Assembly (NCBI GenBank): GCA_029781975.1
Contig: JAKOVQ010000016.1
Span: 466,086 to 530,085 of the forward strand
Source: Acidobacteriota bacterium
Lineage (GTDB): Bacteria > Acidobacteriota > Thermoanaerobaculia > UBA5066
DNA length: 64,000 nt
Direction of reading: 5' to 3'
Each line of letters begins with the position of its first letter. Positions within the stretch are counted from its first letter, which is position 1. Below the pieces are notes generated by a model. That model made no database searches and was not told where the DNA came from. It saw nothing but the letters and a program-made list of their open reading frames with translations. The position numbers were made by a program, and so were the translations under genes. This document shows, one piece after another, positions 40,429-47,794 of this stretch.

Positions 40429-40782
40429 ATGGGCCTTTCCCCCAAGCTCCTCCAGGTCGTCGGCGACGAGCTGGCGATCGCCTGGAACGACGGGTCGGAG
40501 AGCTACCTCAAGCTGACCGACCTGCGCCGCCTCTGCCCCTGCGCCGGATGCGCCGGCGAGAGGGACCTCCTGGGCCGCCTCGCAAAGCCGCCCCAGGCGC
40601 CGCTCACGTCCGCGTCGTTCCAGATCTCCCGGACCGCCCCCGTGGGGGGCTACGCGGTCCAGATCTACTGGCACGACGGCCACAGCGACGGGCTCTACCC
40701 TTACGCGAAGCTGAAGGAGTGGGGGGACGATCCGCCGGAGCTGCCGCCGCTGAGCGCGCCGACGCTCCTGCCGACCGTCTGA
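40429..40782 (+). CDS. DUF971 (GBBH-like N-terminal) protein
   Basis: The product is 117 residues. IAWNDGSESYLKLTDLRRLCPCAGC and VGGYAVQIYWHDGHSDGLYPYAKLKEW match the DUF971 family, a small zinc- or iron-binding beta domain also found at the N-terminus of gamma-butyrobetaine hydroxylases and next to Mrp/ApbC Fe-S proteins. The CPCAGC cysteines are candidates for metal binding. In stand-alone form the function is unknown, with a link to Fe-S metabolism proposed for the family. It is convergent with the following secreted protein gene. Confidence 0.85.
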   Translation: MGLSPKLLQVVGDELAIAWNDGSESYLKLTDLRRLCPCAGCAGERDLLGRLAKPPQAPLTSASFQISRTAPVGGYAVQIYWHDGHSDGLYPYAKLKEWGDDPPELPPLSAPTLLPTV

Positions 40783-40810
40783 GCGGCGCCGGGCCGCCCG
40801 CCGGCCGGAC

Positions 40811-41971
40811 CTACCCGGGCGGAGCCTTCTCCAGCGCCTTCTTCACCCGCTTGCTCAGGGCGAAGCCCTTCGGCCCCTTGCCGGCCGAGACGTAGAGCGA
40901 GGCGACGGCCCGCGGTCCCGCGGCGAGGGCCTTGACGTAGGCGTCGCGGCCCGCGCTCCGGACGATCGCCTCCGCCATCGCCGCGCCGACGATCGCGCCG
41001 TAGCGTCCCCAGAACTCGCCGCGGGTGGCGTTGGCCAGGACGTCGCTCCGGTCCGGGTCCTTGAGCTTCCCGTCGAGGAGGAGCTCGGCCGCCGTGTTCC
41101 ACCGTCCGAAGGCCCGCGTGATCGGCTCCTCGAGGACGACGCTCAGCGGGAAGAACTCGTCGGGGAAGAGGAAGAGAGTGGCCGGCCCCTCGGCCACGGA
41201 GCTGGCGAGGAGGGCGTCGAAGTCGGAGGCGGGGACCGTGGGCCAGGCGGCCGGCTTGCGGAAGGACGCCGCGAAGAGCTCCTGCCAGGCCCGGGCGGCG
41301 GCGGCGCGGAGGACCCCCAGCATCGCCTCCTGGGGCGGGGCCTCGTCGATGCCGCCCGTCCTGACCAGCCGCGGCAGGTCGGCGAAGAGGTAGGTCGTCG
41401 AGCCGTCCTCGTCCAGGAGGACCTCCTCGTACCCTCCGGCGCCGAGGAGGGGGACGAGGCGGAGGCGGGCGGAGACGGCGGGGCTCGGCGGGAGGACCGA
41501 GGCGATCCTCCGGGCGAGGAGCGTCGCGTCCGGCCCCCCCTCCGTCTCGAAGGAGGAGAGGACGCCGGCGAAGCTCGCGGCGCGCGGGATCCACGACGCG
41601 GCGAGGGCGTCCGGCGTCCCCGCGGCCGCCGTGACGAGCCTGCCGGTCATGTCGTCGACCGAGCCGCCCCCGCGCTCGACGCCCAGGGAGAACGCGCGGG
41701 AGGCCTTGAGCCGGCCGAGGGCCTCGGCGGCGCCCTTGGCTCCGGTGAGGAGGACGAGCTCGTCGCGGGCGACCGACGTGTCGACCGTGAAGGAGATGGA
41801 GTGCGGCAGCGGCGGCGAGAGGTCGAAAGGCGGGCCGGTGGGGTCGACCTTCCCCTCGGCGGCCGCCGGGGGGGCGGCGAGGCCGAGGAGCGCGGCGAGA
41901 ACGGCGGCGAGAGCGACGGCACGAGCCGCGGCAAGAGCCGCGGCGCGGGGGCGGGGAACGGTCCGTCTCAT
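40811..41971 (-). CDS. Secreted protein of unknown function
   Basis: The product is 386 residues with an Arg-rich signal peptide cleaved near APPAAAEG. The mature part is mainly helical. The segment EFWGRYGAIVGAAMAEAIVRSAGRDAYVKALAAGP resembles the C-terminal region of putative zinc peptidases of the DUF5700/DUF2268 type, but no HExxH motif is present anywhere, so if related it is probably catalytically dead. I do not assign a function. Its ATG overlaps the TGA of the upstream HAD hydrolase gene, so it belongs to the operon esterase-HAD-this gene. Confidence 0.6.
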   Translation of the reverse strand: MRRTVPRPRAAALAAARAVALAAVLAALLGLAAPPAAAEGKVDPTGPPFDLSPPLPHSISFTVDTSVARDELVLLTGAKGAAEALGRLKASRAFSLGVERGGGSVDDMTGRLVTAAAGTPDALAASWIPRAASFAGVLSSFETEGGPDATLLARRIASVLPPSPAVSARLRLVPLLGAGGYEEVLLDEDGSTTYLFADLPRLVRTGGIDEAPPQEAMLGVLRAAAARAWQELFAASFRKPAAWPTVPASDFDALLASSVAEGPATLFLFPDEFFPLSVVLEEPITRAFGRWNTAAELLLDGKLKDPDRSDVLANATRGEFWGRYGAIVGAAMAEAIVRSAGRDAYVKALAAGPRAVASLYVSAGKGPKGFALSKRVKKALEKAPPG

Positions 41972-42657
41972 GAGAGGAGCGCCTCCCGCGCTCGTTCCGG
42001 GTCGGCGAGATCGGGAAGGACGACGTCGGCTCCCGCGGCGGCGAGCTCGGCGGCGGTCGTCCGCCCCGTGGCGACGGCCACCACGCGGGCGCCGAGAGCC
42101 CGGCCGCAGGCGACGTCGGAGGGCGAGTCGCCCACGACGACGCAGTCCCGGCCGGAGAACTCGGTCCCCGTCCGCTCGCGGGCCCGGGCGAGGGCGACCG
42201 GACCGAGGCCGGTCCTGAGGGGCGCGTCGTCTCCCCAGACGCCGAAGCTGAAGTGGTGCCAGAGCCCGGCGGCGGTCAGCTTGATCCGCGCGCCCCGCTC
42301 GACGTTCCCCGTCAGGAGCGCGCGGACGACGTGCGTCTCCGGGGAGAGCGACTCGAGCAGCTCCGGGACCCCCGGCTTCAGCAGCGGGCGCTGCTCGGCG
42401 AAGGCGGCCTCGAGGAGGTCGAGGTAGAGGCGGAGGGCGTCGTCGCGCCGCGCGGCGATCGTCTCGTCCGGGACGCCGGCCGCCCGCATCAGCTCCGTCA
42501 CGATCACCGGGTCGAGCTTCCCCTCGAAGCGGTAGCTCTCGACCTCCCCCGCCGTCCCGAAGACCTCCCTCAGGGCGCGGGTGAACGACTCGAGGCCGGG
42601 GCGGCCCGGCGAGAGGAGCGTCCCGTCGACGTCGAAGAGGAGGAGGCGCCGCCTCAC
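41968..42657 (-). CDS. HAD-superfamily phosphatase
   Basis: The product is 229 residues from the GTG at 42657, overlapping the esterase stop as GTGA. HAD motif I is LLFDVDGTLL, motif II is in ALLTGN, and the C-terminal motif is VVVGDSPSDVACGRALGARVVAVATG (GDSPxD). The helical cap between about 15 and 85 resembles phosphoglycolate phosphatase-like enzymes. The substrate is probably a small phosphorylated metabolite. Motif III Lys is not obvious; a Lys near IKLTAAGL or the Arg in DAPLRTGLGP may replace it. Confidence 0.85.
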   Translation of the reverse strand: MRRRLLLFDVDGTLLSPGRPGLESFTRALREVFGTAGEVESYRFEGKLDPVIVTELMRAAGVPDETIAARRDDALRLYLDLLEAAFAEQRPLLKPGVPELLESLSPETHVVRALLTGNVERGARIKLTAAGLWHHFSFGVWGDDAPLRTGLGPVALARARERTGTEFSGRDCVVVGDSPSDVACGRALGARVVAVATGRTTAAELAAAGADVVLPDLADPERAREALLS

Positions 42658-43550
42658 GGCGCCTCCTCGCGCGGCCCCTCGAGCAGGGCCGCGAGCCGGC
42701 CGGCGAAGGGGAGAAGCGCCCGGCGCCAGTAGCTCCAGTCGTGGTCGCCCGCCTCGAGGACCGTCTCGCTCCGCCCCCCGGCGGCGCGCACGAACGTGTC
42801 GAAGAACGACGCCATCTCGCCGAGGTGGTACCGGTCGCCGGTGCCGGCCTCCAGGACGAAGCGGGGCGCGCGGGCGGCGAGACCGGGATCGTCGAGGAGG
42901 AGCTGGTAGAGGTCGTTCCTCCGGAAGTCGTTCGCGCCCCACGCCGAGCCGAAGGCCCGGGAGAGGGAGGGGCGGACGAAGAACGGGACCTCCTCCAGCA
43001 TCCGGAGGCTCATCGGCTGGAGAGCGGCCGAGAGGCCTCCGGCGACCGCGAAGAGCTCCGGGCGACGGAGGCTCCACCGGAGGGCGCCGTATCCCCCCAT
43101 GGAGATTCCCGCGGCGGCCCGCCCTTCGCGCCGCGCCAGGGTCCGGAAGCGGACGTCGACCCAGGGGACGAGCTCGCGGTCGAGGAACTCGCCGTACCGG
43201 CTGGTCCCGTCGAAGGTGTCGACGAACCACGCGCCGTTGCCGCGTGGCGCGACGACGAGGAGCTCGGGGAGGCGGCCCGCCTCCATCTCGGCGAGGAGCC
43301 GCGCCGCGACCCCCTTCCGCTCGAGGACCTCTTCGTCGCCGCGGGCGTCGTGGAGGAAGTAGACGACGGGGTAGCGGCGTCCCGCCGCGCCCTCGTACGA
43401 GGGGGGGAGGAGGATCGTCGCCGGGACGCTCGCGCCGAGGGCGGCGGATTCGACCGCGACCCGGCGGACCTCTCCGGAGCCGGCGGCGAGGCACCGCCCC
43501 CAGGGGTGGAGGAGGAGGGCCGCGGCGAGGGGGAGGGCGAGGTGACTCAT
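42654..43550 (-). CDS. Exported esterase (alpha/beta hydrolase, esterase D/FrsA-like group)
   Basis: The product is 298 residues with a signal peptide ending near CLAAGSG. It is an alpha/beta hydrolase of the putative-esterase family (PF00756 type): PVVYFLHDARGDEE, the nucleophile elbow AAGISMGGYGALRW (GxSxGG), an acidic residue in EAGTGDRYH and the catalytic His in EAGDHDWSYW. Related enzymes include S-formylglutathione hydrolase, mycolyltransferases and feruloyl esterases, but the exported location argues against the first. It is first in a three-gene operon with GTGA and ATGA overlaps, and a TAGAAT box lies 12 nt before the ATG. Confidence 0.85.
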   Translation of the reverse strand: MSHLALPLAAALLLHPWGRCLAAGSGEVRRVAVESAALGASVPATILLPPSYEGAAGRRYPVVYFLHDARGDEEVLERKGVAARLLAEMEAGRLPELLVVAPRGNGAWFVDTFDGTSRYGEFLDRELVPWVDVRFRTLARREGRAAAGISMGGYGALRWSLRRPELFAVAGGLSAALQPMSLRMLEEVPFFVRPSLSRAFGSAWGANDFRRNDLYQLLLDDPGLAARAPRFVLEAGTGDRYHLGEMASFFDTFVRAAGGRSETVLEAGDHDWSYWRRALLPFAGRLAALLEGPREEAP

Positions 43551-43562
43551 CGGCGCGCGGGC

Positions 43563-43568
43563 ATTCTA
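43563..43568 (-). promoter_or_regulatory. -10-like element TAGAAT before the esterase operon
   Basis: On the minus strand CTCTAGAATGCC ends 12 nt before the ATG at 43550. No ribosome site is visible between. Confidence 0.4.
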
Positions 43569-43602
43569 GAGGTCCGCTTCCCGCTCCCCTCTCTCCGCGT
43601 GC

Positions 43603-43608
43603 TAGCCT
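43603..43608 (+). promoter_or_regulatory. -10-like element TAGCCT
   Basis: TGCTAGCCTCG ends 7 nt before the ATG at 43616, suggesting a leaderless transcript divergent from the esterase operon. Confidence 0.4.
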
Positions 43609-43615
43609 CGCCGGG

Positions 43616-44041
43616 ATGGCCCGAGCGAGCCTCCGCCGGGGGCGGGTGTTCGTCGTGACGACCCTCTCGGGAGAGGGCTCCCCCCACCACGCCTTCCTCT
43701 CGGAGGACGAGGTCGCGCGGCGCGACGACGGCCGGGTCGCCCTTTCGGTCCCCGGAGAGAGCCGGACGGCGGCGAACCTGGACGCGCGGCGCGCGGCCCT
43801 CCTCCTCTTCTGGGTGGGGCGCTCGCCCCGGACCCTGGCCCTCCGGCGCCGGGTGCGGGGGAGGGGGAGCGCCGCCGACCCGGCGCGGCGTCTCTACCTC
43901 CTCGACGTCGTCCGGGAGGAGCGGCCGCGCCTCCTGCCGGGCGAGTCGGGAGGGTTCGTGTCGGGACTGCGCTACGAGCGCCGCGAGGGGACGGCCGAGC
44001 GAGGCCGCCGCCGCGCCGTGAAGGAGGAGCTCTTCGGATGA
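43616..44041 (+). CDS. Pyridoxamine 5'-phosphate oxidase-fold protein
   Basis: The product is 141 residues. The pattern VFVVTTLSGEGSPHHAFLS, VALSVPGESRTAANLDARRAALLLFW corresponds to the split-barrel flavin-binding fold, where the SxxSxTxxNL element contacts FMN phosphate. The C-terminus is basic. It could be a flavin- or F420-dependent reductase, but no specific substrate is indicated. Its stop overlaps the ATG of the SDR gene as ATGA, so the two enzymes are coupled and may act in one redox pathway. Confidence 0.65.
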   Translation: MARASLRRGRVFVVTTLSGEGSPHHAFLSEDEVARRDDGRVALSVPGESRTAANLDARRAALLLFWVGRSPRTLALRRRVRGRGSAADPARRLYLLDVVREERPRLLPGESGGFVSGLRYERREGTAERGRRRAVKEELFG

Positions 44042-44790
44042 GCCACGCGACGAGAAGCCCCCTGGAGGGCGAGACCGTGATCGTCACCGGCGCGGGGCGC
44101 GGGATCGGGCGGGCCCTGGCCGTGACCTTCGCGCGCGCCGGTGCCCGCGTCGTCCTGGCGGCCCGCACCGAGGAGCAGCTCCGCGAGACGGCCGCCGAGG
44201 TCCAGGCGGCGGGAGGCGATGCGTTCGCCGTCCCGACGGACGTGAGGGACGCCGCGTCGGTCGAGGCGCTGGTCGCGCGGGCGGTCGGGGAGACCGGCCG
44301 GCTCGACGTCGTCGTCAACAACGCCGGGGTCTTCGTCTGGAAGCCGTTCGAGAAGCTCGCCGAGGACGAGTGGGACCGCGTCCTCGGGACGAACCTGAAG
44401 GCGGCCTACCTCCTGGTCCACGCGGCGCTCCCGGCCCTGAAGGCGGCGCCGTCGGGGCGGATCCTGAACGTCGCCTCGATCCACGGGACGGTCGGCGACG
44501 CGAACGTCGTGGCCCACTGCGCCGCGAAGTTCGGCCTGATCGGCCTCACCAAGGCGCTCGCCGCCGAGCTTCGCCCGGCGGGGATCACCGTGAACGCCGT
44601 CTGCCCCGGCTCCACCGAGAACCGGACCCGCCACCCGAACCCGGTGCCGCACGAGAGGCCGCTGGCCGAGAAGCTCGACCCCTACGACGTCGCCGAGGCG
44701 GCGCTCTACCTCGTCTCCCCCGCGGCGGCCGCCGTCACCGGGGCGGTCCTCGACGTCTGGGGGGGGACGCGGGTCGTCGTCCAGGCGTAG
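44038..44790 (+). CDS. Short-chain dehydrogenase/reductase with Tyr-to-His change in the active site
   Basis: The product is 250 residues of the classical FabG-like SDR type. The cofactor motif is VTGAGRGIGRAL, with an Arg-rich AARTEEQL that suggests NADP(H). VVNNAGVF and the catalytic Ser in VASIHG are present. Thirteen residues on, where YxxxK is expected, the sequence reads AHCAAKFG (codons GCC CAC TGC GCC GCG AAG), so the catalytic Tyr is His while Lys is kept. The lid region and VTGAVLDVWGGTRV are normal. Activity may be altered or lost. It is coupled to the flavin-fold gene upstream. Confidence 0.85.
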   Translation: MSHATRSPLEGETVIVTGAGRGIGRALAVTFARAGARVVLAARTEEQLRETAAEVQAAGGDAFAVPTDVRDAASVEALVARAVGETGRLDVVVNNAGVFVWKPFEKLAEDEWDRVLGTNLKAAYLLVHAALPALKAAPSGRILNVASIHGTVGDANVVAHCAAKFGLIGLTKALAAELRPAGITVNAVCPGSTENRTRHPNPVPHERPLAEKLDPYDVAEAALYLVSPAAAAVTGAVLDVWGGTRVVVQA

Positions 44791-44812
44791 GCGGCGGATG
44801 ATGCGACGCCGT

Positions 44813-44837
44813 CTCGCAAAACCCCTCGATCGATGCC
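44813..44837. repeat. Possible dispersed intergenic motif, copy 1
   Basis: CTCGC followed eight bases later by CCTCGATCGATGCC, preceded by GATG and GACGCCG, resembles the stretch at 58169-58194. It lies 30 nt before the B12-domain gene. Confidence 0.3.
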
Positions 44838-44867
44838 TCGAATCCGCTTCGGAGGCCGCCTCGTAGC

Positions 44868-45686
44868 GTGTCCGGAACCGTGCAGACCCGCCGCCGATCC
44901 ACTCGCCTCGCCCCCAGGGCGCGCTCGGCCGGGAAGGCGTCCGCCGGGCCGGACCTGAGGGACCTCCCGGGACCGCTTCTCGTCGCCCTCCTCGGCGGCA
45001 ACGAGGCGGAGGTCGCGGGGACGCTCGCCGAGGCGGAGCGCCGCGGCGCGGACCTTGCCCTCGTGGCGCGCGAGATCGTCTCTCCGGTCCTGGCCGAGGT
45101 CGGCGCGCTCTGGCTGCGTGGCGAGGCCTCGGTGGCCGAGGAGCACCTGGCGACCTCGCTCATCTCGCGCGTCCTCGCCCGGATGGCGGCGCGCGTCCCG
45201 CCGCCGCCGGCCGGGGCGCCGCGGCTCCTCCTCGCCTGCCTGGCGGGGGAGTTCCACGACCTCGGCCTGCGAATCGCCGCCGAGGTCGCCCGCGAGGCGG
45301 GCTGGGAGGCGGAGTGCCTCGGGGGGAACGTCCCGCGCGGGTGCCTGGTGGGCTTCGTCGCCCAGCGCGCTCCGACGGCCGTGGCGCTCTCCCTCACCCT
45401 CCCGGCCCACATCCCCGAGGCGGCGCGCGCCATCGAGGAGATCCGCGCCGCCGCTCCCGGCGTGAAGCTCCTCGTCGGCGGCGGGGCCTTCCGCGCCGAG
45501 CCGGAGCTGGCGCGGCTGACGGGAGCCGACGCCTTCGTCCCCGACAGCGTCGCCCTCCGCGACTGGCTCCGCTGCACCGAGGCGAAATCCCGCGGCGGCG
45601 CGGGGACGGCCGACGGCGCTCCCTGCTGCGGGGGCCTTCCGGCGTCGATGCCGAACGCCCTTCGCCGGAAGCTCGGAAAGGGCTGA
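44868..45686 (+). CDS. Cobalamin-binding domain protein
   Basis: The product is 272 residues from a GTG at 44868 (a second GTG at 44880 is possible). After a basic N-terminal 25 residues comes a four-helix cap (VAREIVSPVLAEVGALWLRGEASVAEEHLATSLISRVLARM), followed by a B12-binding Rossmann domain (about 105-235). The His ligand is in GEFHDLGLRIAAEVAREAGWEAECLGGNVP, a variant (ExHxxG) of the DxHxxG motif, with SLTLPAHIPEA and LLVGGGAFRAEPEL following. This arrangement is like the sensory B12 domain of MerR/CarH-type regulators, but no DNA-binding domain is attached, so a partner regulator or a corrinoid methyltransferase role is possible. The C-terminal 35 residues include a CC pair. Confidence 0.82.
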   Translation: MSGTVQTRRRSTRLAPRARSAGKASAGPDLRDLPGPLLVALLGGNEAEVAGTLAEAERRGADLALVAREIVSPVLAEVGALWLRGEASVAEEHLATSLISRVLARMAARVPPPPAGAPRLLLACLAGEFHDLGLRIAAEVAREAGWEAECLGGNVPRGCLVGFVAQRAPTAVALSLTLPAHIPEAARAIEEIRAAAPGVKLLVGGGAFRAEPELARLTGADAFVPDSVALRDWLRCTEAKSRGGAGTADGAPCCGGLPASMPNALRRKLGKG

Positions 45687-45697
45687 CGCGGCTGACG

Positions 45698-45715
45698 GGC
45701 TCCCGTGCGGGAGCC
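45698..45715 (+). terminator. Hairpin after the B12-domain gene
   Basis: GGCTCCC (45698-45704) and GGGAGCC (45709-45715) form a perfect 7-bp stem with a GTGC loop, 12 nt after the stop codon and before the tRNA-Arg promoter. The downstream tail is pyrimidine-rich but not a clear T-tract. Confidence 0.45.
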
Positions 45716-45745
45716 GGCCTCCCCTCCTCACCGCGGCGGCTTTGC

Positions 45746-45751
45746 TAGAGT
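45746..45751 (+). promoter_or_regulatory. -10-like element TAGAGT before tRNA-Arg
   Basis: TTTGCTAGAGTC ends 27 nt before the first tRNA base. Confidence 0.45.
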
Positions 45752-45778
45752 CTGCGGACGCCCGCAGGGTGCTTCCGC

Positions 45779-45855
45779 CTGCCCGTAGCTCAGCTGGATA
45801 GAGCATCGGCCTTCTAAGCCGAGGGTCGCCGGTTCGAACCCGGCCGGGCAGGCCA
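45779..45855 (+). tRNA. tRNA-Arg (anticodon TCT)
   Basis: The acceptor stem CTGCCCG/CGGGCAG is perfect, the D arm is GCTCAGCTGGATAGAGC, the anticodon loop CTTCTAA reads TCT (AGA/AGG codons), and the T arm is GCCGGTTCGAACCCGGC. CCA is encoded. The last 28 nt are repeated exactly 153 nt downstream, and part of the molecule is also repeated in inverted orientation. Confidence 0.95.
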
Positions 45856-45875
45856 TGAATGCGCGAGAGGGAACT

Positions 45876-45896
45876 GGTTCGAGCCGGCGACCCTCG
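45876..45896. repeat. Inverted partial copy of tRNA-Arg
   Basis: These 21 nt match the reverse complement of tRNA-Arg positions 45820-45840 (variable region plus T stem-loop) with one mismatch. Transcribed together they could form a 20-bp stem with the tRNA sequence. Confidence 0.75.
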
Positions 45897-45980
45897 CGGG
45901 GGCACGGGGGCGGAGCGCGGCAAGCGCGGAGCCCCCGAAGGGAGAGCAGCCGCCGGACGGCCCGAGTGCGAAGCGCGCGG

Positions 45981-46008
45981 GCCGGTTCGAACCCGGCCGG
46001 GCAGGCCA
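45981..46008 (+). repeat. Direct 28-nt copy of the tRNA-Arg 3' end
   Basis: Positions 45981-46008 are identical to 45828-45855: T arm, acceptor 3' strand, discriminator and CCA. Identity stops exactly at the CCA end and at the T-stem start. No D or anticodon arm precedes it, so it is not a second tRNA. It could be an attachment-site remnant or part of a downstream repeat. The 176 nt between tRNA-Arg and the methyltransferase stop hold only these copies and GC-rich inverted repeats. Confidence 0.8.
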
Positions 46009-46031
46009 ACGTCCGGCTTCCCCGCTTCCGC

Positions 46032-46931
46032 TCAGGTTCGTCGGCGAGGGCGGCGCGGGCGAGCGGTGCCGATGGCGAGGAGGCAGTTCCCCCGCGCGGC
46101 GGCCTCCTCCTCGAGGCAGAGCTCGACCTCTGCGCGGACGAGGCTCCGGAGCGTCCGCCCCCCCCGCAGCGGGGCCGGCGGCTCCTCGGCCCCGTTCATC
46201 GGGTAGACGGAGACCGGGAAGCCGAGGACGGAGACCTCCGTGCAGCCGGCGAGGCGGAGCGCCCGCCGCGCGGTGGCGGGCGTGAAGGCGAAGACCTCGG
46301 GGACGCTGTCGGCGTACTTGACGGCCGCCCGCTCGCGCAGGCGGCGGAGCTCGCCGGTGCGCCCGTCCCTCAAACTCACCCAGGCCGCCTGGTAGAGGTT
46401 GGGGAGGACGAGCGCGATCCGGCCCCCGGGGACGAGGACGCGCGCCAGCCGCCGCACCAGCGCCGCGGGATCGGCGACGAGCCCGGCGACGTTGTGGAAG
46501 CAGAGGACGAGGTCGAAGCGGCCGAGGGTCCGGGAGACCGGCTCGTGCAGATCGCGGGGAAGGAGCGCGAGCCGGCCGGAGCACCGGGCCCGCGCCGCCT
46601 TCCGAGCCGCGACGTCGAGCATTCCCGGCGAGACGTCGAGGAGGACGCCGGCCGCGCGCGGGAAGGCGTGGAGGAGGAAGAGGGACCAGCGCCCCGTTCC
46701 TCCGCCCGCGTCGAGGAAGCGGAGCGGCCGGTCCGGGTCGACGTCGTGGAGCACGCGGCGGAGCAGGAGCTCCCGGAGGACCACGTCGGAGAACGCCCAG
46801 TACGGGCGGTCGGCGATCCGATCGTAGCGTGGGGCGCGGCGGGTGAAGAAGGCCGCCACCTCGGCGCTCCGTCGCGCCGGGTCAAGGCGGGGCCAGGGGA
46901 AGGGGCGGGGCGGGAGCGGGCGCTTCTTCAC
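46032..46931 (-). CDS. Class I SAM-dependent methyltransferase
   Basis: The product is 299 residues from the GTG at 46931, with GGAAGGAGG upstream. It contains FFTRRAPRYDRIADRPYWAFSD, the SAM-binding FLDAGGGTGRWSLFLL (motif I), VLLDVSPGMLDVA, FDLVLCFHNVAGLVAD and VLVPGGRIALVLPN, as in UbiE/Coq5-like methyltransferases. The C-terminal part (ALRLAGCTEVSVLGFPVSVYPMNG) is typical of family members acting on small molecules. The substrate is unknown. It is divergent from the papain-like protease, sharing an AT-rich promoter region. Confidence 0.85.
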   Translation of the reverse strand: MKKRPLPPRPFPWPRLDPARRSAEVAAFFTRRAPRYDRIADRPYWAFSDVVLRELLLRRVLHDVDPDRPLRFLDAGGGTGRWSLFLLHAFPRAAGVLLDVSPGMLDVAARKAARARCSGRLALLPRDLHEPVSRTLGRFDLVLCFHNVAGLVADPAALVRRLARVLVPGGRIALVLPNLYQAAWVSLRDGRTGELRRLRERAAVKYADSVPEVFAFTPATARRALRLAGCTEVSVLGFPVSVYPMNGAEEPPAPLRGGRTLRSLVRAEVELCLEEEAAARGNCLLAIGTARPRRPRRRT

Positions 46932-46961
46932 GTCATGCCACCTCCTTCCTCGGCCTCGCGG

Positions 46962-46971
46962 AAAATAGCAT
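46962..46971. promoter_or_regulatory. Overlapping divergent -10 elements
   Basis: AAAATAGCAT carries TAGCAT on the plus strand (46966-46971) for the protease gene and GCTATTTT on the minus strand (box near 46962-46967) for the methyltransferase. It is the most AT-rich spot in the intergenic region. Confidence 0.4.
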
Positions 46972-47007
46972 CGGGCAGGGGCGCCGCGGGGCGGCCCCGG
47001 AGGGTGG

Positions 47008-47760
47008 ATGAGAGGCTCCCGTCACTACGGCACGCATCCCGACGTCCCGGACCACCGCGACCACCGCTACGAGGCGCCCCGGCACGTCCGCCGCGGCCTG
47101 CCGGCCTCGGTCGACCTGAGGGCGGGCTGCCCGCCGGTGCAGAACCAGAGGCCGCTCAACAGCTGCACCGCGCACGCGATCGGCGCGGCGGTCTGGTTCG
47201 ACGAGCGCGGCCACCACGAGGCGCCGGAGCTGCCGTCGCGCCTCTTCATCTACTACCTCGAGCGGGCCAAGGAGCGGACGGTGGGGACGAACGCGCCGGT
47301 CTCCCTCCGCGACGGCTACAAGGCCGTGGCGCGCTACGGGGTCTGTCCCGAGAGGCTCTGGCCGTACCGGCCGGAGAAGTTCGCCGTCCGGCCGCCCCGC
47401 CGCTGCTTCCACGCCGCCCGCCCGCATCGCGCCCTCACCTACCACCGGATCGGGAGGTCGCTCGACCACCTGTGCGGCTGCCTCGCCGAGGGGTTCCCGT
47501 TCACGGCGGGGATCTCGGTCTACCAGGGGTTCGAGAGCCGCCACGTCCGCACCACCGGTCGCGTCTCGCTCCCGGCCCGGGGGGAGCGGCACCTGGGCGG
47601 CCACGCGGTCCTCGTCGTGGGATACCGGGGGTCGCGCTTCCTCGCGAGGAACTCGTGGGGAAGGAGGTGGGGGATGGAGGGGTACTTCACCCTTCCGTTC
47701 GACTACCTCCTCCACCCCGACTACGCCTGGGACTTCTGGACGGTGAGGAGGGTCCTCTGA
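47008..47760 (+). CDS. Papain-family (C1) cysteine protease without signal or pro-domain
   Basis: The product is 250 residues. It starts HYGTHPDVPDHRDHRYEAP and then ASVDLRAGCPPVQNQRPLNSCTAHAIGAA, where the oxyanion Gln and the catalytic Cys are in the papain order. The His is in LGGHAVLVVGYRG and the Asn in FLARNSWGRRWGMEGYFTLP. The triad is complete. Secreted papains normally have a signal and an inhibitory pro-peptide; here the catalytic domain begins about 30 residues after the start, so an intracellular enzyme or partner-controlled protease is likely. It is followed 34 nt later by the PD40 kinase gene. Confidence 0.9.
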   Translation: MRGSRHYGTHPDVPDHRDHRYEAPRHVRRGLPASVDLRAGCPPVQNQRPLNSCTAHAIGAAVWFDERGHHEAPELPSRLFIYYLERAKERTVGTNAPVSLRDGYKAVARYGVCPERLWPYRPEKFAVRPPRRCFHAARPHRALTYHRIGRSLDHLCGCLAEGFPFTAGISVYQGFESRHVRTTGRVSLPARGERHLGGHAVLVVGYRGSRFLARNSWGRRWGMEGYFTLPFDYLLHPDYAWDFWTVRRVL

Positions 47761-47778
47761 GGGAGGGCCGACCGGCGG

Positions 47779-47784
47779 TACGAT
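47779..47784 (+). promoter_or_regulatory. -10-like element TACGAT before the PD40 kinase gene
   Basis: GGTACGATCC ends 10 nt before the ATG at 47795, with no clear ribosome site. Confidence 0.35.
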
Positions 47785-47794
47785 CCGCGCGACG

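Noticed and set aside
40811..41971. Assignment of the secreted protein as a zinc peptidase
   Set aside because: The C-terminal helical segment resembles some putative peptidases, but there is no HExxH motif, so I left it as unknown.
45981..46008. Second tRNA gene
   Set aside because: Only the T arm, acceptor 3' strand and CCA are present; no D arm, anticodon arm or 5' acceptor strand precedes it.
45728..46009. Minus-strand frame encoding MACPAGFEPA twice
   Set aside because: It is the antisense of tRNA-Arg and its duplicated 3' end. The peptide is a well-known spurious product of tRNA loci; the two copies simply reflect the DNA repeat.
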